A stretch of DNA of 64,000 nucleotides from Linanthus parryae (Eukaryota; Streptophyta; Magnoliopsida; Ericales; Polemoniaceae). Position 1 is the stretch's first letter. Each line of letters begins with the position of its first letter. Where the stretch lies: contig JALGPY010000005.1 in assembly GCA_023055425.1 (NCBI GenBank), positions 88,701,495 through 88,765,494 of the forward strand, written 5' to 3'. This document shows positions 35,533-48,790 of this stretch, in pieces. The notes beneath the pieces were generated by a model. That model ran no database searches. It was not told where the DNA came from and saw only the letters and a list, made by a program, of their open reading frames with translations. A program made the position numbers and the translations under genes.

Positions 35533-37019
35533 ATGTCAGAAATGTCTTCCTCGCCCAGAACCATTCGTGATGATGATCAGTCCTCCTCCTATGAAGAAAC
35601 CTCATGGGAGGAAGGGCTACGTCATACGGCCACCAACCCTAATACCCGCACCCGGACAGCCACCGGGGATGAGCTCTCATTGGGGGCACTTCAAGCCACA
35701 ATTTAGAGTCAGGCTCAGACCATGGAGGCTCAATCTGCCCAGATCACTAAGATCATGGCAATTTTGGAAAAGCTCACCCAAAACGCTGAGGCTTCGGTCT
35801 CACAGCCGACGGCTCAGCTGCCTTCACAAGGGACAGCATCTGCTTCTATAATCCACACATCTGCTGCCCAAACCTCCTTCCCCAATTGCTTTGGAACGGC
35901 AGGACTCCCTTTGAGTTCATCCTTGGTATCGGCGGGGAGCCCTACGCCATATTCGGCGCTGCCTGCGTATGCAAATGGAGCCCTAGGGAGTCATGCGCCC
36001 TCGCCGCCGCCTCCTTACAACCCAAATATGCCCTACATCTCGGGTTTTGGGTCGACAACATCAGAACGTGGCGAACCCACACCTGCCAGCATGGCTGTCC
36101 TCTAACAGAAGCTTGAGAATATCGTCGCCAACCAAAGCTTCACAGATACTGTCATCGCTAGAGTTGACAATGCGCCTCTCATCTCGAAGGATATATATTT
36201 GATGCCCAACCCTACTGGGTACAAAGCACCCAAGTGGGAAAAGTTTGATGAACTTAGCGGGAATGCTCACGAACACGTAATGAGGTTCGTCGACCTGATG
36301 GGCCCACATGGAACAGACACCAGATTGCTTATGCGCGAGTTCCCTAAATCTTTAGGAACTGTCGCGTACAAATAGTACCGGACCTTGGACGCGGGATCCG
36401 TTAAGACATGGGAGGAAATGGTGAAAAAGTTCTACACCAAATTCTTCCAAGTTGACGAAAAGGTTACTACCATTCATTTGTCTCGCATGTAACAGAAACA
36501 TGATTAAGAGGGAGTCGCGTTTATCAAGAAATTCAGGGCCAGAGCTTTAGAATGCATTGATGAGGTCTCGGAAGGACGTCTGGTAGAGATTGCCTGCAGG
36601 GCATGCGAGATGAATACAAAGGTATGCTGATATACTTGAACGCCCCTACTTTTTCAAAATTGATTGACTGCACTAGGAATGTCGAACGCCTGGTGGAAAG
36701 AATGAAGAAGAAACATTCCAATGAGCGCACACCAACCATTCCTAACCTCAGGATTGGGGGATTCAACTACAAACGACCGCGAGACACCAACGTGCACGCG
36801 ATATCCTCGCCTTGCAAGCAACGGCGATCTGCAGCTCAGGAGCCGCTACCCCTGCCCATCTCGATCAGGGACGCCATCGACCTTTGCAAGAAACGGCGAC
36901 AAGATGGAAGCCTGCTGGCATTTGAACACAGACCTACGGGAGAAAAATTTCTCGACCCGAAATGGTGCGAATGCCATGGGAAAATCTCCCATCCAACCAG
37001 GGAATGCAGGAAACTCTAG
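35533..37019 (+). pseudogene. Degenerate gag of element E
   Basis: The start at 35533 matches the start of element G's intact gag. The N-terminal Ser/Pro-rich part is followed by the retrotransposon Gag core (IYLMPNPTGYKAPKW, then AHEHVMRF and FPKSLG). The end (WCECHGKISHPTREC) resembles a Tat-type zinc knuckle. A stop occurs at about 35704, and several more with frame changes lie between 36370 and 36620, where G reads through. TGG to TAG at 36375 is one clear case. It cannot encode a working capsid protein. Confidence 0.85.
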
Positions 37020-37022
37020 GGG

Positions 37023-40000
37023 ATGGTGGACAGGAAAATAAGGGAAGGCCGCTTGTTTGTTGAAGGATCAACTAAAGATGCACGAAGAAATTCTCTACCA
37101 CCTCATACGCGACGAGAATCCATGGAGAAAGAGGTTGCCATGATTTCGATCACAGACGTCAAAGAGGTGGCGGAAGCAGCAGCCCCTGTGGTTTCAGAAC
37201 TCTATGAGGACGAAGAGTATGGCGCTGATACTGAAGACTCCCGCACAGGGCGAATGAAGGGCTCTACCAAATTCACCAGATTCTTTAAGGATATGAACTT
37301 TTTAGAGGGCTGCAGACATGCGATGATAAAAGCAATGTTAAGGGTAGCAGAGGAGTATAGAGAAGAATTAGTCACCACGAATGGCAAAGTAATCAGAGCC
37401 TTTAGACCACAAAGACTAATCATGACGCTTGACGAGTCGGACAAAGAGCTGAAACCAACCACCGAAGTCCGTTATATGTAATGGCCGTGATCAACCACGT
37501 CGAATTCAAAAGAGCCTTAATCGATGGTGGAGCTGCAGTAAACTTCATCCCCTCGGGCACCCTAGAGATGGGAGGGATTCAAAGGCAGATTGTCAAGAAG
37601 TACTCATCCTTGACGGGGTTTGGAAGTGGCTCCAGAATGACTCTGGGCTGGATCCGTTTGGGAGTCCAGATCGGGCAAATAAACCGCTACGCCAAATTAC
37701 ATGTCATTGAGTCCGAGACATGATTATTGGGCGAGCATGGATTCACCGCTTTGATGCTGTACCTTCAACAGCTCACCAGGTGATGAAGGCCATCTGGAAA
37801 AGAAAGAGTGGTCACAATACCCGCTTCGGTGAATTCTTTCACTTTGGAGGAGGCACACTTACCTGAGGCGGTATGCTTCACGGAGATGGAGGACGGGCCG
37901 CTTCCGGACCCGTTTCGGCCAACTCGTTTTTCTAGATGGGAGGAAATCCAGGATCAGTCACCAGCTCGAGCGATAGTGATACGGGAAGAGCCGAAGGGAG
38001 AACAGTCCGTGACGGAGGAAGCCCTTAGAACAGCCAAAAACATCTACACCTAGAAGAAGGTCAGGAAGCATGGTGAAGACGGCAGACGAGTGGGTAGCTT
38101 CAACTCCAAAAGGAAGAAGTGCTATCACGTCGAGGGTATTCCCAGGCAAATTTGCAAGCTATCAGAGGCTCCTTGTATGAGTCAGGGAAACCAGCTAGTT
38201 GAGGAAGTCAAAGAGGCACCTAAGTGCATGGAAGACCGCCCAAAGCCGCAAAAGCAGGAGATCAAGGAGGTATTCCTTAGCCCTGATGGGGAAAAGAAAA
38301 GACCCGTTTTCCTGAGCGCAGACCTCAGCTATACGGAAGAACAAAAGCTGGTCCAGCAACTAAAAGAGTACAAGGACGTATTCGCATGGGACTATGATGA
38401 AATTTCGGGACTGGACCAAGGCATCACTATGCATCGCCTGGATGTCATCCCGGGTTCGAAGCCAATCAAGAAGAGCGCGAGGAACTTCTGTCCCGAGATC
38501 AATGTCAAGATCAGGGAGGAGATGGTCAAACTGCTAAACGCCAAATTCATAGAACCCAACCATCATCCCACCTGGATGGCAAACATTGTTCTCGTTTTAA
38601 AGAAAAATGGAAGCCTTCGCGTATGTGTAGATTTTAGAGTTCTGAACAAACTATGCCCGAAGGATGACTTCCCTTTGCCCAAAATCGATCTCTTGATTGA
38701 CTCCACTGCAGGCCACGAGATGTTCAGCTTTATGGACGGATTCAGTGGCTACAACCAGATCAAGATGGACCCTGAGGACGCGAAGAAAACGGCGCTCATA
38801 ACATCGGTAGGGGTATTCAATTAGACGGCCCTGCCCTTCGGTCTGAAGAACGCAGGAGCCACATACCAGCGTGCAATGATGGCACTGTTTCACGACATGA
38901 TGCACCAAGAAGCTGAATTCTTTGTAGACGATCTAGTGGTTAAGTCAAAGAAGATTGAAGATCATTTGAAAAATCTAAGAAAGGTTTTGGACAGATGCCG
39001 CGCATTTCAGTTAAAGATGAACCCTATGAAGTGTGAATTTGGGGTGACCTCTGGTAAATTCCTAGGCTGCATAATCCACAGGCATGGGATCAAGCCTGAC
39101 CCTGCCAAGATCTCTGCAATTACAAATCTGTCCGCACCGCAATCGCAAACTGATTTGAAGGCATTTCTAGTAAAACTGTTTTACTTACGGAGGTTTATAC
39201 CGACAATTGTGGAATTGACCTTCTGCTTTAGCAATCTGCTCAAAAAGAACGCAACGTTCCTATGGACAGAAGAGCATCAAGCTGCATTCGAGAAGCTGAA
39301 GAGACTGCTAACATCCCCGAGGGTCATGATCGCACCGCAGTTGGGAGCACCCCTGCTATTGTACCTCACTTCAACCGAAAGGTCGATTGGAGCACTATTG
39401 GCCTAGGAGTTCGAGGGACAAGAAAGGCCGGTTTATTACATCTCCCGCATGATCCAATCCGCATAATCAAGATACACAGACATAGAGCGGCATTGCCTGG
39501 CTTTGTTTTTCGAAATTGAGAAGTTAAAGCACTACTTTGCTTCCCACAAAGTGGTGGTTGTAACGAAGAACAATCCCATACGTTATCTACTGGGACATTC
39601 ACCTCCCTCGGGGAGACTTGCAAAATGGTACATGACCATCTCCCTATATGATATCACATGCACGCGACCTAAGGCCATCAAATCACAATAATCGGCATAT
39701 CTGCTCGCACAATTCCCGGATGAGAAGCACGAGCCCGTGCCAGAGGGGCTCGAGGGGCACGAGATATATGCAATCAACAAAGAGTACTGGAATCTACAGT
39801 TTGATGGATCTTCTAAAAGATTAGGGGAGGAATTGGAGTAGTACTCACCAAGCCTGACCAAGAGGTTATCCAGATGTCGACGAAGCTGGACTTTGCGGTA
39901 ACTAACAACGAGGCCGAATATGAGGCCCTGATCGCGGGACTCCAAGCAGCTAGAGTCTTGGAAGTTAAGAATCTTGTCATCATGGGAGACTCAAAGTTAA

Positions 40001-41718
40001 TTGTAAAACAAACCTCGGGAGAATATGCTCTAAAGGAGATAAATCTGCTCAAATATTGGTCAATTTTGCAGAAGCTGGTGTAGAGTTTCTAGTCCGTCAA
40101 ATACGAGCACACTCCCAGATCAGAAAATCGTCATGCAGACGCACTGGCTACTTTAGGGTAAAAAATAAGCTCAGATAAATGCCCTGCAAAGATATCAATT
40201 GAGTTCAAAACTACCCCGTCATTGGTAAAAGACTTATGTGAAGAAGGACCTCTGGAAGAAGCGGACTGGAGGCAGCCCATTCAGCGCGCGTTGGCTGACG
40301 GAACCAGCAAGGAAACATGGGTTTCCATCAATGGATTTTTCACACAGGATGGTTTGCTTTATCAAAAGGGCCCTGGGGGTATCCTCATGAGATGTGTAAC
40401 CGACAAGGAGGGCCAACCAACCGTGGACAAGATTCATCTAAATTATTGCGGGGACAACGAGATCTCCATCTACAGGAAGGCCCAACGTATGGAATATACT
40501 GGCCAAAGATGTCATATTTCGCCGCCATCATACAAAACAACTGCGAGAGGTGTCCTTTAATCAAAGCCATCATGGAGATTGCTGCCACAGAGGACGATTG
40601 GCGACATCCAATAACCAATTACATTCAAGAGGGAACCGTGCCCGCCAGCAGAAAGGAAGCCGAAAAGCTCAAAAGAAAGGCCAATAGATATATTTGCCAA
40701 AAACATACTGTTGCGAAAGGGGCATAATGGAGATTTGCTCAATTCCTGCACGGACAAGAAGCCCAAGAAGTCATGGAAATGTCGCACCAAGTGGAACACC
40801 AAGGGGGTGGGAAGTTATGTCGATAACTCTTGACGGTGGGGTACTTCTGGCCAACCATGGAGGCCGACTGCTGCGCGAAGGTCAGGAGGTGCCAGCAATG
40901 CCAATATCATGGAAATCTAAGTACATGCTCCCGCGGTTGAGTTACATGCGCTAGGGACGTCATGGCCATTTGATACTTGGTCACTGGATTTCATCGGACC
41001 AATACGACCCCCCTCGAGGGGGAATGAATACATCCTTATAGGAACGGATCAGTTCACCAAGTGGGTAGAAGCAATCCCACTGAAGACAGCAACTGCAGAG
41101 GCAGTGGTCAAGTTCATCCAAGAAAACATCATTCACCGCTTTGGCATTCCCAACAATATTTTGTTCGACAATGGAACTCCCTTCGTCAACCGCCAGGTAG
41201 CCGAGAAACTGATGGAATAGAACATTAGACAGGTATGCTCCACACCCTACTACCCGAAGGGAAATGGGCAAGCGGAGGCGACCAACAAGACATTGCTGCG
41301 AATATTAAGTAAGATGGTCACAGGCGATCACAGGAAATAGGCAGATTCATTAGGGATGACACTTTGGGCGTATCGAACATCTCCCAGGACTCCCACTGGG
41401 ACTTCCCCCTTCTTGCTATGCTACGGAGCAGAAGCGATTGTCCCCTCCGAAGTTAAAGTAAACTCTGCGAGATTGGCTTTCAGTGCCTTGTACAACAACG
41501 AGCGTGACCATTATCTGATCCTCTTGAGGGAAAAACGCAAAAAAGCCACAAGAGAAAACCTTAAATACAAGAAAAGGATCGCGCGTGCATACAACCAGAC
41601 GGTCCAGCATAAGGACTTTACAGCAATGGTGACCTCGTGTTGCGAGCCTCCGACCATTGCATGCTCGAAGCAGCCCACCCCAAGTTTGCGTCTAATTAGG
41701 AAGGACCCTTCGAGGTAA
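37023..41718 (+). pseudogene. Degenerate pol of element E (PR-RT-RH-aRH-IN)
   Basis: Aspartic protease is at about 37481-37723, with ALIDGGAAVNFIP. Reverse transcriptase is at 38090-39406, with VCVDFRVLNK, PFGLKNAGATYQR and EFFVDDLVVKS, where VDD is the catalytic pair. RNase H follows. A second RNase H of archaeal type is at 39874-40083 (NNEAEYEALIAGL and GDSKLIVKQ), a hallmark of Tat elements. Integrase is at about 40980-41718, with LDFIGP, FDNGTPF and GNGQAEATNK carrying the D, D and E residues. Many stops and frameshifts separate the pieces. It would replicate nothing as it stands. Confidence 0.87.
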
Positions 41719-41980
41719 AGGAAGTCTTTGACAGTGGATATTGCAACATTCTGCGTATCCACGGAGCTGCTACCACTCCACAACCAACCAACATGCGATG
41801 CCTAAAAGTACTATCCTTATACCCCTCTTTTTATTTGCTTACAATATCTTTTCAATAATCCTCCCATATGAGGATCCAATTATTGATAATACCTCTCCCA
41901 TATGAGGGACCTTTTATCAAAATTATCAGTTTTCCTCTCTGGCTTATGGGTCCCCAGCCGACAACAATACCAAGACATGA

Positions 41981-42268
41981 GCATATCTCATAAGATAGCA
42001 GTCTAAGACTATCTCACACGATAGCAAAATCCAAAGCCTATATCCTATGATAGCAGCAGAATGAAGCATGTCTCAAAAGAAAGCAACATAAGCCTATCTC
42101 ACATGATAGCAGCAAAAGCCTATCTCGTACGATAGCAATATAAGCCTATCTTACATGATAGCAGCAAAATCCTATCTCATATAGTAGCAATACAGGCCTA
42201 TCTCACATGATAATGGCAAAAGCCTATCTCACATGATAGCAATACAAGCCTATCTGACACAAGTAGGC
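41981..42268 (+). repeat. Tandem repeat of hairpin units in E's 3' region
   Basis: Eleven units of 25-28 bp are built on CCTATCTCACATGATAGCA, whose CTATC and GATAG arms can pair. Units ending AGCAGCA and AGCAATAC alternate, giving a 52-bp higher-order period in the better-preserved half. Related single units recur at about 42593-42615 and 42640-42660. Tandem repeats between integrase and the 3' LTR are known for Tat elements. Confidence 0.85.
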
Positions 42269-42824
42269 TTCCTGCCCAAATGGTAGTCTGACGCGAAGGA
42301 GTCTATCTTATTAGATAACAATTATACGCGAAAAGAGCACATGGTGTTCGTACGCAAAAACAACTCGAGAATGACGTCTTATAGCCCGTGTTATGAGAAT
42401 ATTTGGGACCATATGAGGGAGGCCCACCTGCATGATTGCCTATAAGGGGAATCGAACCTTCAACGCAAAGGTTTTAAGACGCGGATTTTACCAACTGTGC
42501 TAGATCATTTTTGGGCTACAAGGGGGGCCAAAACCTTTGTTGCCTATAGGAAAGTCCACTTCCTCAAGTAGAAGTGCGACGTGCGCATATCGACACTATC
42601 TCATCGGTAGCAGGAGGCACGCGATAATTGCCTGCAAGCCTATCTCGTACGGTAGCAATAAAAGCCTGTCAAGTCATAACCTGTAGAAAGAGCATTTGCT
42701 TAATATTGTGTTTACCTACAAAGTGGCACAAACAACACATGCCCTCGAAGGAAAATCATAAAGCCAAGCATTTAGTACTCATGAATGCAAATAAAGCGCA
42801 AATCAACTCAAGGCATGGACAATA
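42269..42824 (+). other. Post-pol noncoding region of element E
   Basis: Noncoding sequence containing a tRNA-like segment and stray repeat units, ending at the hAT TSD. Confidence 0.55.
42448..42509 (-). repeat. tRNA-like sequence with intact A and B boxes
   Basis: On the minus strand, TAGCACAGTTGG (A box, 42491-42502) is followed by GGTTCGATTCC (B box, 42448-42458), which matches the RNA polymerase III consensus exactly. The acceptor ends do not pair properly, so I read it as a tRNA pseudogene or SINE head rather than a working tRNA. Confidence 0.5.
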
Positions 42825-43929
42825 GATGTACATAGGGGTGTGCATGGGTCGGTTTGGCCGGGTTACTAGCATTATTAAAACCAAATCATATAATTCGATT
42901 TTAAAACATTAAAACCAAAGTCAAACCATACACTGGTCTAAACCACCCAAACCTTTAAACATTGGTTTGGCTCGGTTCGGTTTGGTTTGTCGGGTTGCGA
43001 ATATGTTCTTAAGTGGACAACACTCTTATGTCTAATTCCAAAACAAACACTTCAAATAATAAACATTAAACATTAAAAATATAAAACTATAAAGTTGAAA
43101 TAAACTATTGAAAAGCTAGTTCAACATTAATTCCTAAGATCACCAGGGCAATAGGTATAAGCGCGGGAACTCAAAATGGTTCTGCCAAAATGATGCCTTA
43201 ATATATCAAATCTTCAGAAATAACAAAGCATTGTCCAAATGGAAATTAATGCTAAACAATAATAGTCTTAAACATAGTAAAAAATAAGAAGTCTGATTAA
43301 TAGCACAAAGTTCCACAAAAATCAAAGCTAGATTTAATTGAGAAGTGAACGTAGCCATCTCCATGACACATCTGAACCCCAAAAATTCCAACTCAATGGA
43401 CATCACCCATCAGCAACAACAAATTCGAAGCAAAAAAAACAACTGGTTTATCCAAATATTCAAATAAAGCTTCGATGATTAAAAGTGAGCATTATGCATG
43501 TAAATGTGTTCACCTGATTAGTCCACCGAATGAATAGACTCTGATGTTCCTAAATACATCTGTGTAAATTCTGCAATCATGTAAACTAAGTTAAGATGAT
43601 ATGTTAATTAGTACAAAATTTTCTAAAGTAAAATGGGAATCTGAAGCAAGGAAATGATTAATACTCTTCAAATATACTAAATGAAAAAAATGCTGTAACA
43701 TTTTTCAAGTATTACCTGTAGCAATCTGGTCGTACTTTTCGACATCATCCATAGCTTCCCTCAAGTCAATTGGCTTTTGATAGGAAAACAACCTGTTTTG
43801 TGTGCAAATCAGAGCCTCAACCATAGCCGGTGACAACAAACTTCTGAATGGATCAAAAATTCGCTTTCCTGTGCAGAATCCAGATTCTGAAGCTACAGTA
43901 GAAACAGGAATGGCCAACACATCTTTTGC

Positions 43930-44271
43930 TGTTATTACAAACCACCTCACGAACGAAGAACGAATAAATAAGGACACAATTATTTTGCGTGGTTCGCTAG
44001 CAAAATATTTGCTAACTACCTCCACGGCGGAAAAGCACCCTTTATTTACTTAAGAGGAACAAGACTACAAGAATGTTTTTGCATACCTAATAATGTGACT
44101 CCTAGGTTCTTTATATAGTGCTAGGAAATCCCTAAATTTTCCAAATCCGATTTGGAAACAAACTCGTTTCCTTACTAATCCTCCACCGCCTTTGACTTCC
44201 AATGTTTCCTAATCAAAGTTGGAAACAAAGAGTTTGGCAGCCTTTGACCAATTCAAGGCACCAACTCAACA
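43930..44271 (-). repeat. 3' LTR of copia H
   Basis: On the plus strand it runs from TGTTATTACAAACC to CAACTCAACA. The purine-rich CAAGTCAAGGTGGAGATT (minus strand, 44272-44289) adjoins it. Confidence 0.88.
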
Positions 44272-44414
44272 AATCTCCACCTTGACTTGAATTGTCTCGT
44301 CAACAGCAGCTGCTCCTCTTCTCGTAAATAAAGCTGCGTCTTCTCCGCACCCAATGTCTCTCTTCACAAAGACTCACTGGACCCCCACCGGGTCCGACAT
44401 GGCCCCTAAGGGCC

Positions 44415-47400
44415 TCACTGGCTCAAGATGTTGAGCAATTCCAGACAATGCTTGAACTTGCTCTCCGGAACCGGCTTGGTGAACATATCTGCGGGGTTGT
44501 CAGCAGTCCCCACATTCATCACCTTGATCCTGCTTTCACTTCTCAGAAAATGATACCTGACGTCAATATGCTTCGTCGTTTCATGATGAACCTGGTCTTT
44601 AGTCAAGCAGATTGCACTGAAGCTATCACAGTAGACTATCGCCTGATCTTGATGTAGCCCTAGATCATTAACCATTCCCTTAAGCCAAATTGCCTCCTTT
44701 GCTGCTTCCGTTAGAGCCATATACTCCACCTCCGTGGTGGACAAAGTGACCGTCGGCTGTAGCGTAGCCTTCCAACTCACAACAGCTGCTCCTAGAGCAA
44801 ATACATAGCATGTCATTGATCTTTTATTGTCAATATCCCCTGCATAGTCCGCATGCGAGAAACCAGCTGCCAAGATGACTTCACTAGCCCCATAGCATAG
44901 GCCAATGTGTGACGTACCCTTAAGGTACCTGAATATGCGCTTCACCGCCTGGCAATGGTCCCTACCCGGATGAGCCATAAAATGACTAACCACACTAACA
45001 GCGAATGCTATGTCCGGTCGAGTGCACACCATAGCATACATGATTCTTCCAACTGCGCTAGCATATGGAACCTTGGACATGTACTCCTTTTCCTCCTCGG
45101 TCTGAACGGTGTACATTCCTAGCTTGCTATTAGTTGCCATAGGAGTATCTATAGCCTTAGTTGATAACATCCCGAATCTTGCCAAGATCTTCTTAATGTA
45201 TCCCTGATGTGATAAGAAAAGCTTCTTCTTCTTCCTATCTCTATAGATCTCAACTCCCAATATCTTCCGAGCAGCTCCCAGATCCTTCATCTCAAATTTC
45301 GCTCTAAGGGACCTCTTCAGTTCTCTGATGTCCTTGATATCCCGAGTTGCAGAACTAGGTAAATACGTGATCCACCATGCAACTCTTTGTGGTACACGCA
45401 TCAATCATACTCGCACTTGTGGTAACCAATCTTCAACATGAAGCTGTCAAACCTCTTGTACCATTGCCTCGATGACTGCTTAAGTCCGTAAATAGATCTC
45501 TTCAGCTTGCACACGTAGTTCTCTCTTCCGAGAACTTGGAACCCCTCCGGTTGGCTCATGTAAATTTCCACCTCAAACTCTCCGTGCAGGAAAGTTGTCT
45601 TGACATCCAATTGTTCAAGTTCTAGGTCGTGGTGTGCCACTAAAGCTAGTAACACCCGGATAGAAGTATGTCTGACCACCGGTGAGAAGATCTCGTTGTA
45701 GTCAACTCCCTCTTTCTGACTGAACCCTCCTGCAACTAGCCTTGCCTTATACTTGATTCCCTCTTCAGATGTAGTTCCTTCTTTTCTTCTGAAAACCCAC
45801 TTGCAGCTGACTATCTTCCTTCCCGCTGGCAATTTAACAAGCTCCCAAGTTGATTTCTTGCTAAGAGAGTCCATCTCCTCTCCCATTGCGGCAATCCATT
45901 GTGCTGACTCAGAACTAGATATAGCGGCCTTGTAGGAGGATGGCTCTTCCTCTACCTCTTCCAATACCTGTAATGCATATCCCACCATACCATCATCTCT
46001 GTATCTCGCCGGAGGCTTTATGACTCTCCTTGGTCTTCTTTCAACAATATTTTGATAAACCGGTTCCTCTGGTGTAGACGCATCCTCACTATCAGACTCT
46101 TCTGCTCTTCCTCTTCTGCTTCTGGCGGCGGTGTAGGGATTTCAGATTCCTTAGTATCAGTAGGATCCGACTCTCCCTCCACCTTTTTCTTTGCACCTCC
46201 AAGCTCCACCTTCACGGAGTTCTTCAACATACGAGTCTCATCAAAGACTACACTTCTGCTAAGTATAATCATGTTGTCTGCCCATATCTTATATCTCTTC
46301 ACACCTGTTCCGAAACCCATGAATACTCCCTTCTTAGCTCTTGGTTCTAGTTTGCCATCATCAACGTGATAATAGGCAACACAACCAAAAACTCTCAAAT
46401 CCGAGTAGTCCATTGCATTACCGGTCCATACTTCCATAGGAATCTTGCATCCTATACCTGTGTGCGGGCTTCGATTTATGAGATAGCATGCCATGGAAAC
46501 TGCCTCTCCCAAGAAACCTCTAGAAAGACCTGCATTCGAAAGCATGCACCTTGCTTTTGCTAAAAGTGTCTGATTCATTCTTTCGGCTACACCGTTCTGC
46601 TGCGGTGTGTGCCGAACGGTGCGATGGCGTGCTATTCCCTAATCCTTGAAGAATCCATCAAACTCTGATGAACAAAACTCTGAGCCATTGTCCGTGCGCA
46701 GCCTCTTCACCTTCTTTCCCACCTGATTCTCTACTAGTGTCTTCCACTCCTTGAATCTTGCGAAGGCTTCACTCTTGTGCTTCATCACGAATATCCAAGT
46801 CATCCTGGAGTAGTCGTCTATGATGCTTAGGAAATACCTGTACCCTCCAATCGCCTCGACTCGGGATGGACCCCAATCCGAATGGAATTAATCAAGAGTA
46901 CCTTTCGTTCTATGAATCGCCTTAGGGAACTTACTACGTTGTAGCTTTCCCATACACGCAGTGCTCACAAAACCCTAGGCTCTTGAGCGCATGCCCGGTG
47001 AGATAGCCTTTCTTCTGAAGTTCCTGCATTCCACGTTCACTCATATGACCGAGCCTCATATGCCACAGCTTAGTTAAATCAGCTTCCTTAGTCTCGGCTG
47101 AGACAACTCCAGCAGAACCTGCGATCGTCGAACCTTGCAACATGTACAAAGTCCCATTCTTGACTCCCTCCAGAATCACCTTAGAACCCTTGCAGACTTG
47201 TAGATCTCCACCTTCACCTTTGAAACTGTATCCCTTGCTGTCGAGTAGACTCAAGGAGATCATATTCTTCTTAATAAGTGGTACATGCCTGACTTGCTTT
47301 AAAGTACATAACTTCCCTTAATTCGTCTTCAATCTAACTGAGTCGCTCCCAATCACCTTACAGACAGCTCCGTTTTCCATGTAGACAGACCCTCCATCCG

Positions 47401-48340
47401 TTTGGTCGTACATCGAGAATAGCTCCCTGTTAGAGAAAATATGATAGGAAGCTCCGGAATCAAGGACCCACGCATCCTGAGAGTGCATGACAACATCCTC
47501 CATTAGAACGTAATCATCCTCAGACGAGTTACCTTGTTCTGCTACTGCTGCGGATCCATTCTGCCCCTGTTGACCTCGTTTCCGGCAATCTCTCTTCCAG
47601 TGCCCCTTTTCCTTGGAAAAGGCACATACATCCTTGGGTAACTTCGAACCTGACAATTGCTTCTTCTTGTTCTTCTTACCCTTCTTGCTTCCCCCCGTTG
47701 CCATCAGTCCGGAAGCATGGTCCTCTATACCTGTGCTAGCACCCTTATGGCACAGTTCCTTAGCATGGAGCACCGATCTCACCTCCTCTAGGGATAAGTC
47801 GTCTTTGTTCACAATGAACGACTGCACGAAGTTCTCATATGATGGAGGTAACGAGATCAATAATAAAAGTGCAACATCCCCATCCTCCACCTTCTCGCCA
47901 ATATTACGCAAATCTAACAGAATTGTGTTCAATTGATCAAGATGGTCCTTGAGAGCCGTACCTTCGACCATCCCCAGGGTGAAGAGTCTTTGCTTTAGCA
48001 TCAACTTGCTAGTGAGACTCTTCGTCATGTAGAGACTCTCCAACTTGAGCCAGAGCTTTGTTGCTTTCATCTGATCTGCGATCTCGATGATCACATCATC
48101 CGATAAGCACAGCATAATCGTTGCGTGTGCCTTCTCCTCCATCGCCTTGAACTCCGCTGATGCAACATTCATGCCTTCGTTGTCCGCGGTCAAAGGTGCC
48201 CACAAGCCTTGCAATTTGAGCAAAGCCTCCATCTTTATCTTCCACAGACTGAAGTTGTTCCCTCCTGTGAACCTGTCGATCTTCAACATCGATCCGGACA
48301 TCGTTCTTGGTGGATCTTGAACCCTAGTCGCGTGCTCCAC
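44415..48340 (-). pseudogene. Gag-pol of copia H with catalytic-site loss
   Basis: The start is at 48340. Gag (RFTGGNNFSLWKIKMEALL) is open to 47318. Its zinc knuckle reads CAFSKEKGHWKRDC, with Ser at the second Cys. The protease has WVLDSGASYHI. The pre-integrase segment is LWHMRLGHMSERG (about 47130), and the integrase core is in fragments (46934-46580). Reverse transcriptase begins at about 45988 (SCKWVFRRK, LEQLDVKTTFLHGE). At about 45370 the segment that should carry YVDD is replaced by a shortened, frameshifted join. RNase H (44415-45330) ends with DMFTKPV. It resembles Tork-type copia; it is dead because of the RT lesion and stops. Confidence 0.87.
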
Positions 48341-48430
48341 CTAGATCGCAAAACCCTAGCTTTGATTTCACCAAGCTGTGAAACCCTAGCTTTGCTCCGC
48401 CTTGATCTTGATCTTGAAACACCGTCAACC

Positions 48431-48446
48431 TTGGCTCTGATACCAG
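48431..48446 (-). other. Primer-binding site of copia H
   Basis: On the minus strand it reads TGGTATCAGAGCCAA, next to the 5' LTR. Confidence 0.85.
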
Positions 48447-48448
48447 TT

Positions 48449-48790
48449 TGTTATGACAAACCACCTCACGAACGAAGAATGAATAACGAAGAACACAAGT
48501 ATTTTACGTGGTCCACTAGCAAAATATTTGCTAACTACCTCCACGGCGGAAAAGCACCCTTTATTCACTTAAGAGGAAAAAGACTACAAGAATGTTTTTG
48601 CATACCTAATAATGTGACTACTAGGTTCTTTATATAGTGCTAGGAAATCCCTAAAGTTTCCAAATCCGATTTGGAAACAAACTTGTTTCCTAACTAATCC
48701 TCCACCGCCTTTGACTTCCAATGTTTCCTAATCAAAGTTGGAAACAAAGAGTTTGGCAGCCTTTGACCAATTCAAGGCACCAACTCAACA
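48449..48790 (-). repeat. 5' LTR of copia H
   Basis: On the plus strand it runs from TGTTATGACAAACC to CAACTCAACA, the same length as the other LTR. Confidence 0.88.

Larger units (their letters stand above)
43930..48790 (-). mobile_element. Copia element H inside the hAT transposase gene
   Basis: Two 342-bp LTRs (43930-44271 and 48449-48790) are flanked by TTTGC (43925-43929 and 48791-48795). A tRNA-iMet primer site and a purine-rich tract lie at the expected inner edges. The LTRs differ at roughly 15 positions by eye, so the insertion is not recent. Gag-pol is on the minus strand, the same direction as the transposase it disrupts. Confidence 0.92.

Noticed and set aside
35414..35605. Minus-strand ORF at the E LTR/gag start
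   Set aside because: It overlaps the primer site and the gag start; it is a shadow frame.
41981..42268. CRISPR-like array
   Set aside because: Units are contiguous without unique spacers, and the host is a plant. It is a tandem repeat of a retrotransposon.
42448..42509. Functional tRNA gene
   Set aside because: The internal boxes are good, but the 5' and 3' ends do not form an acceptor stem.
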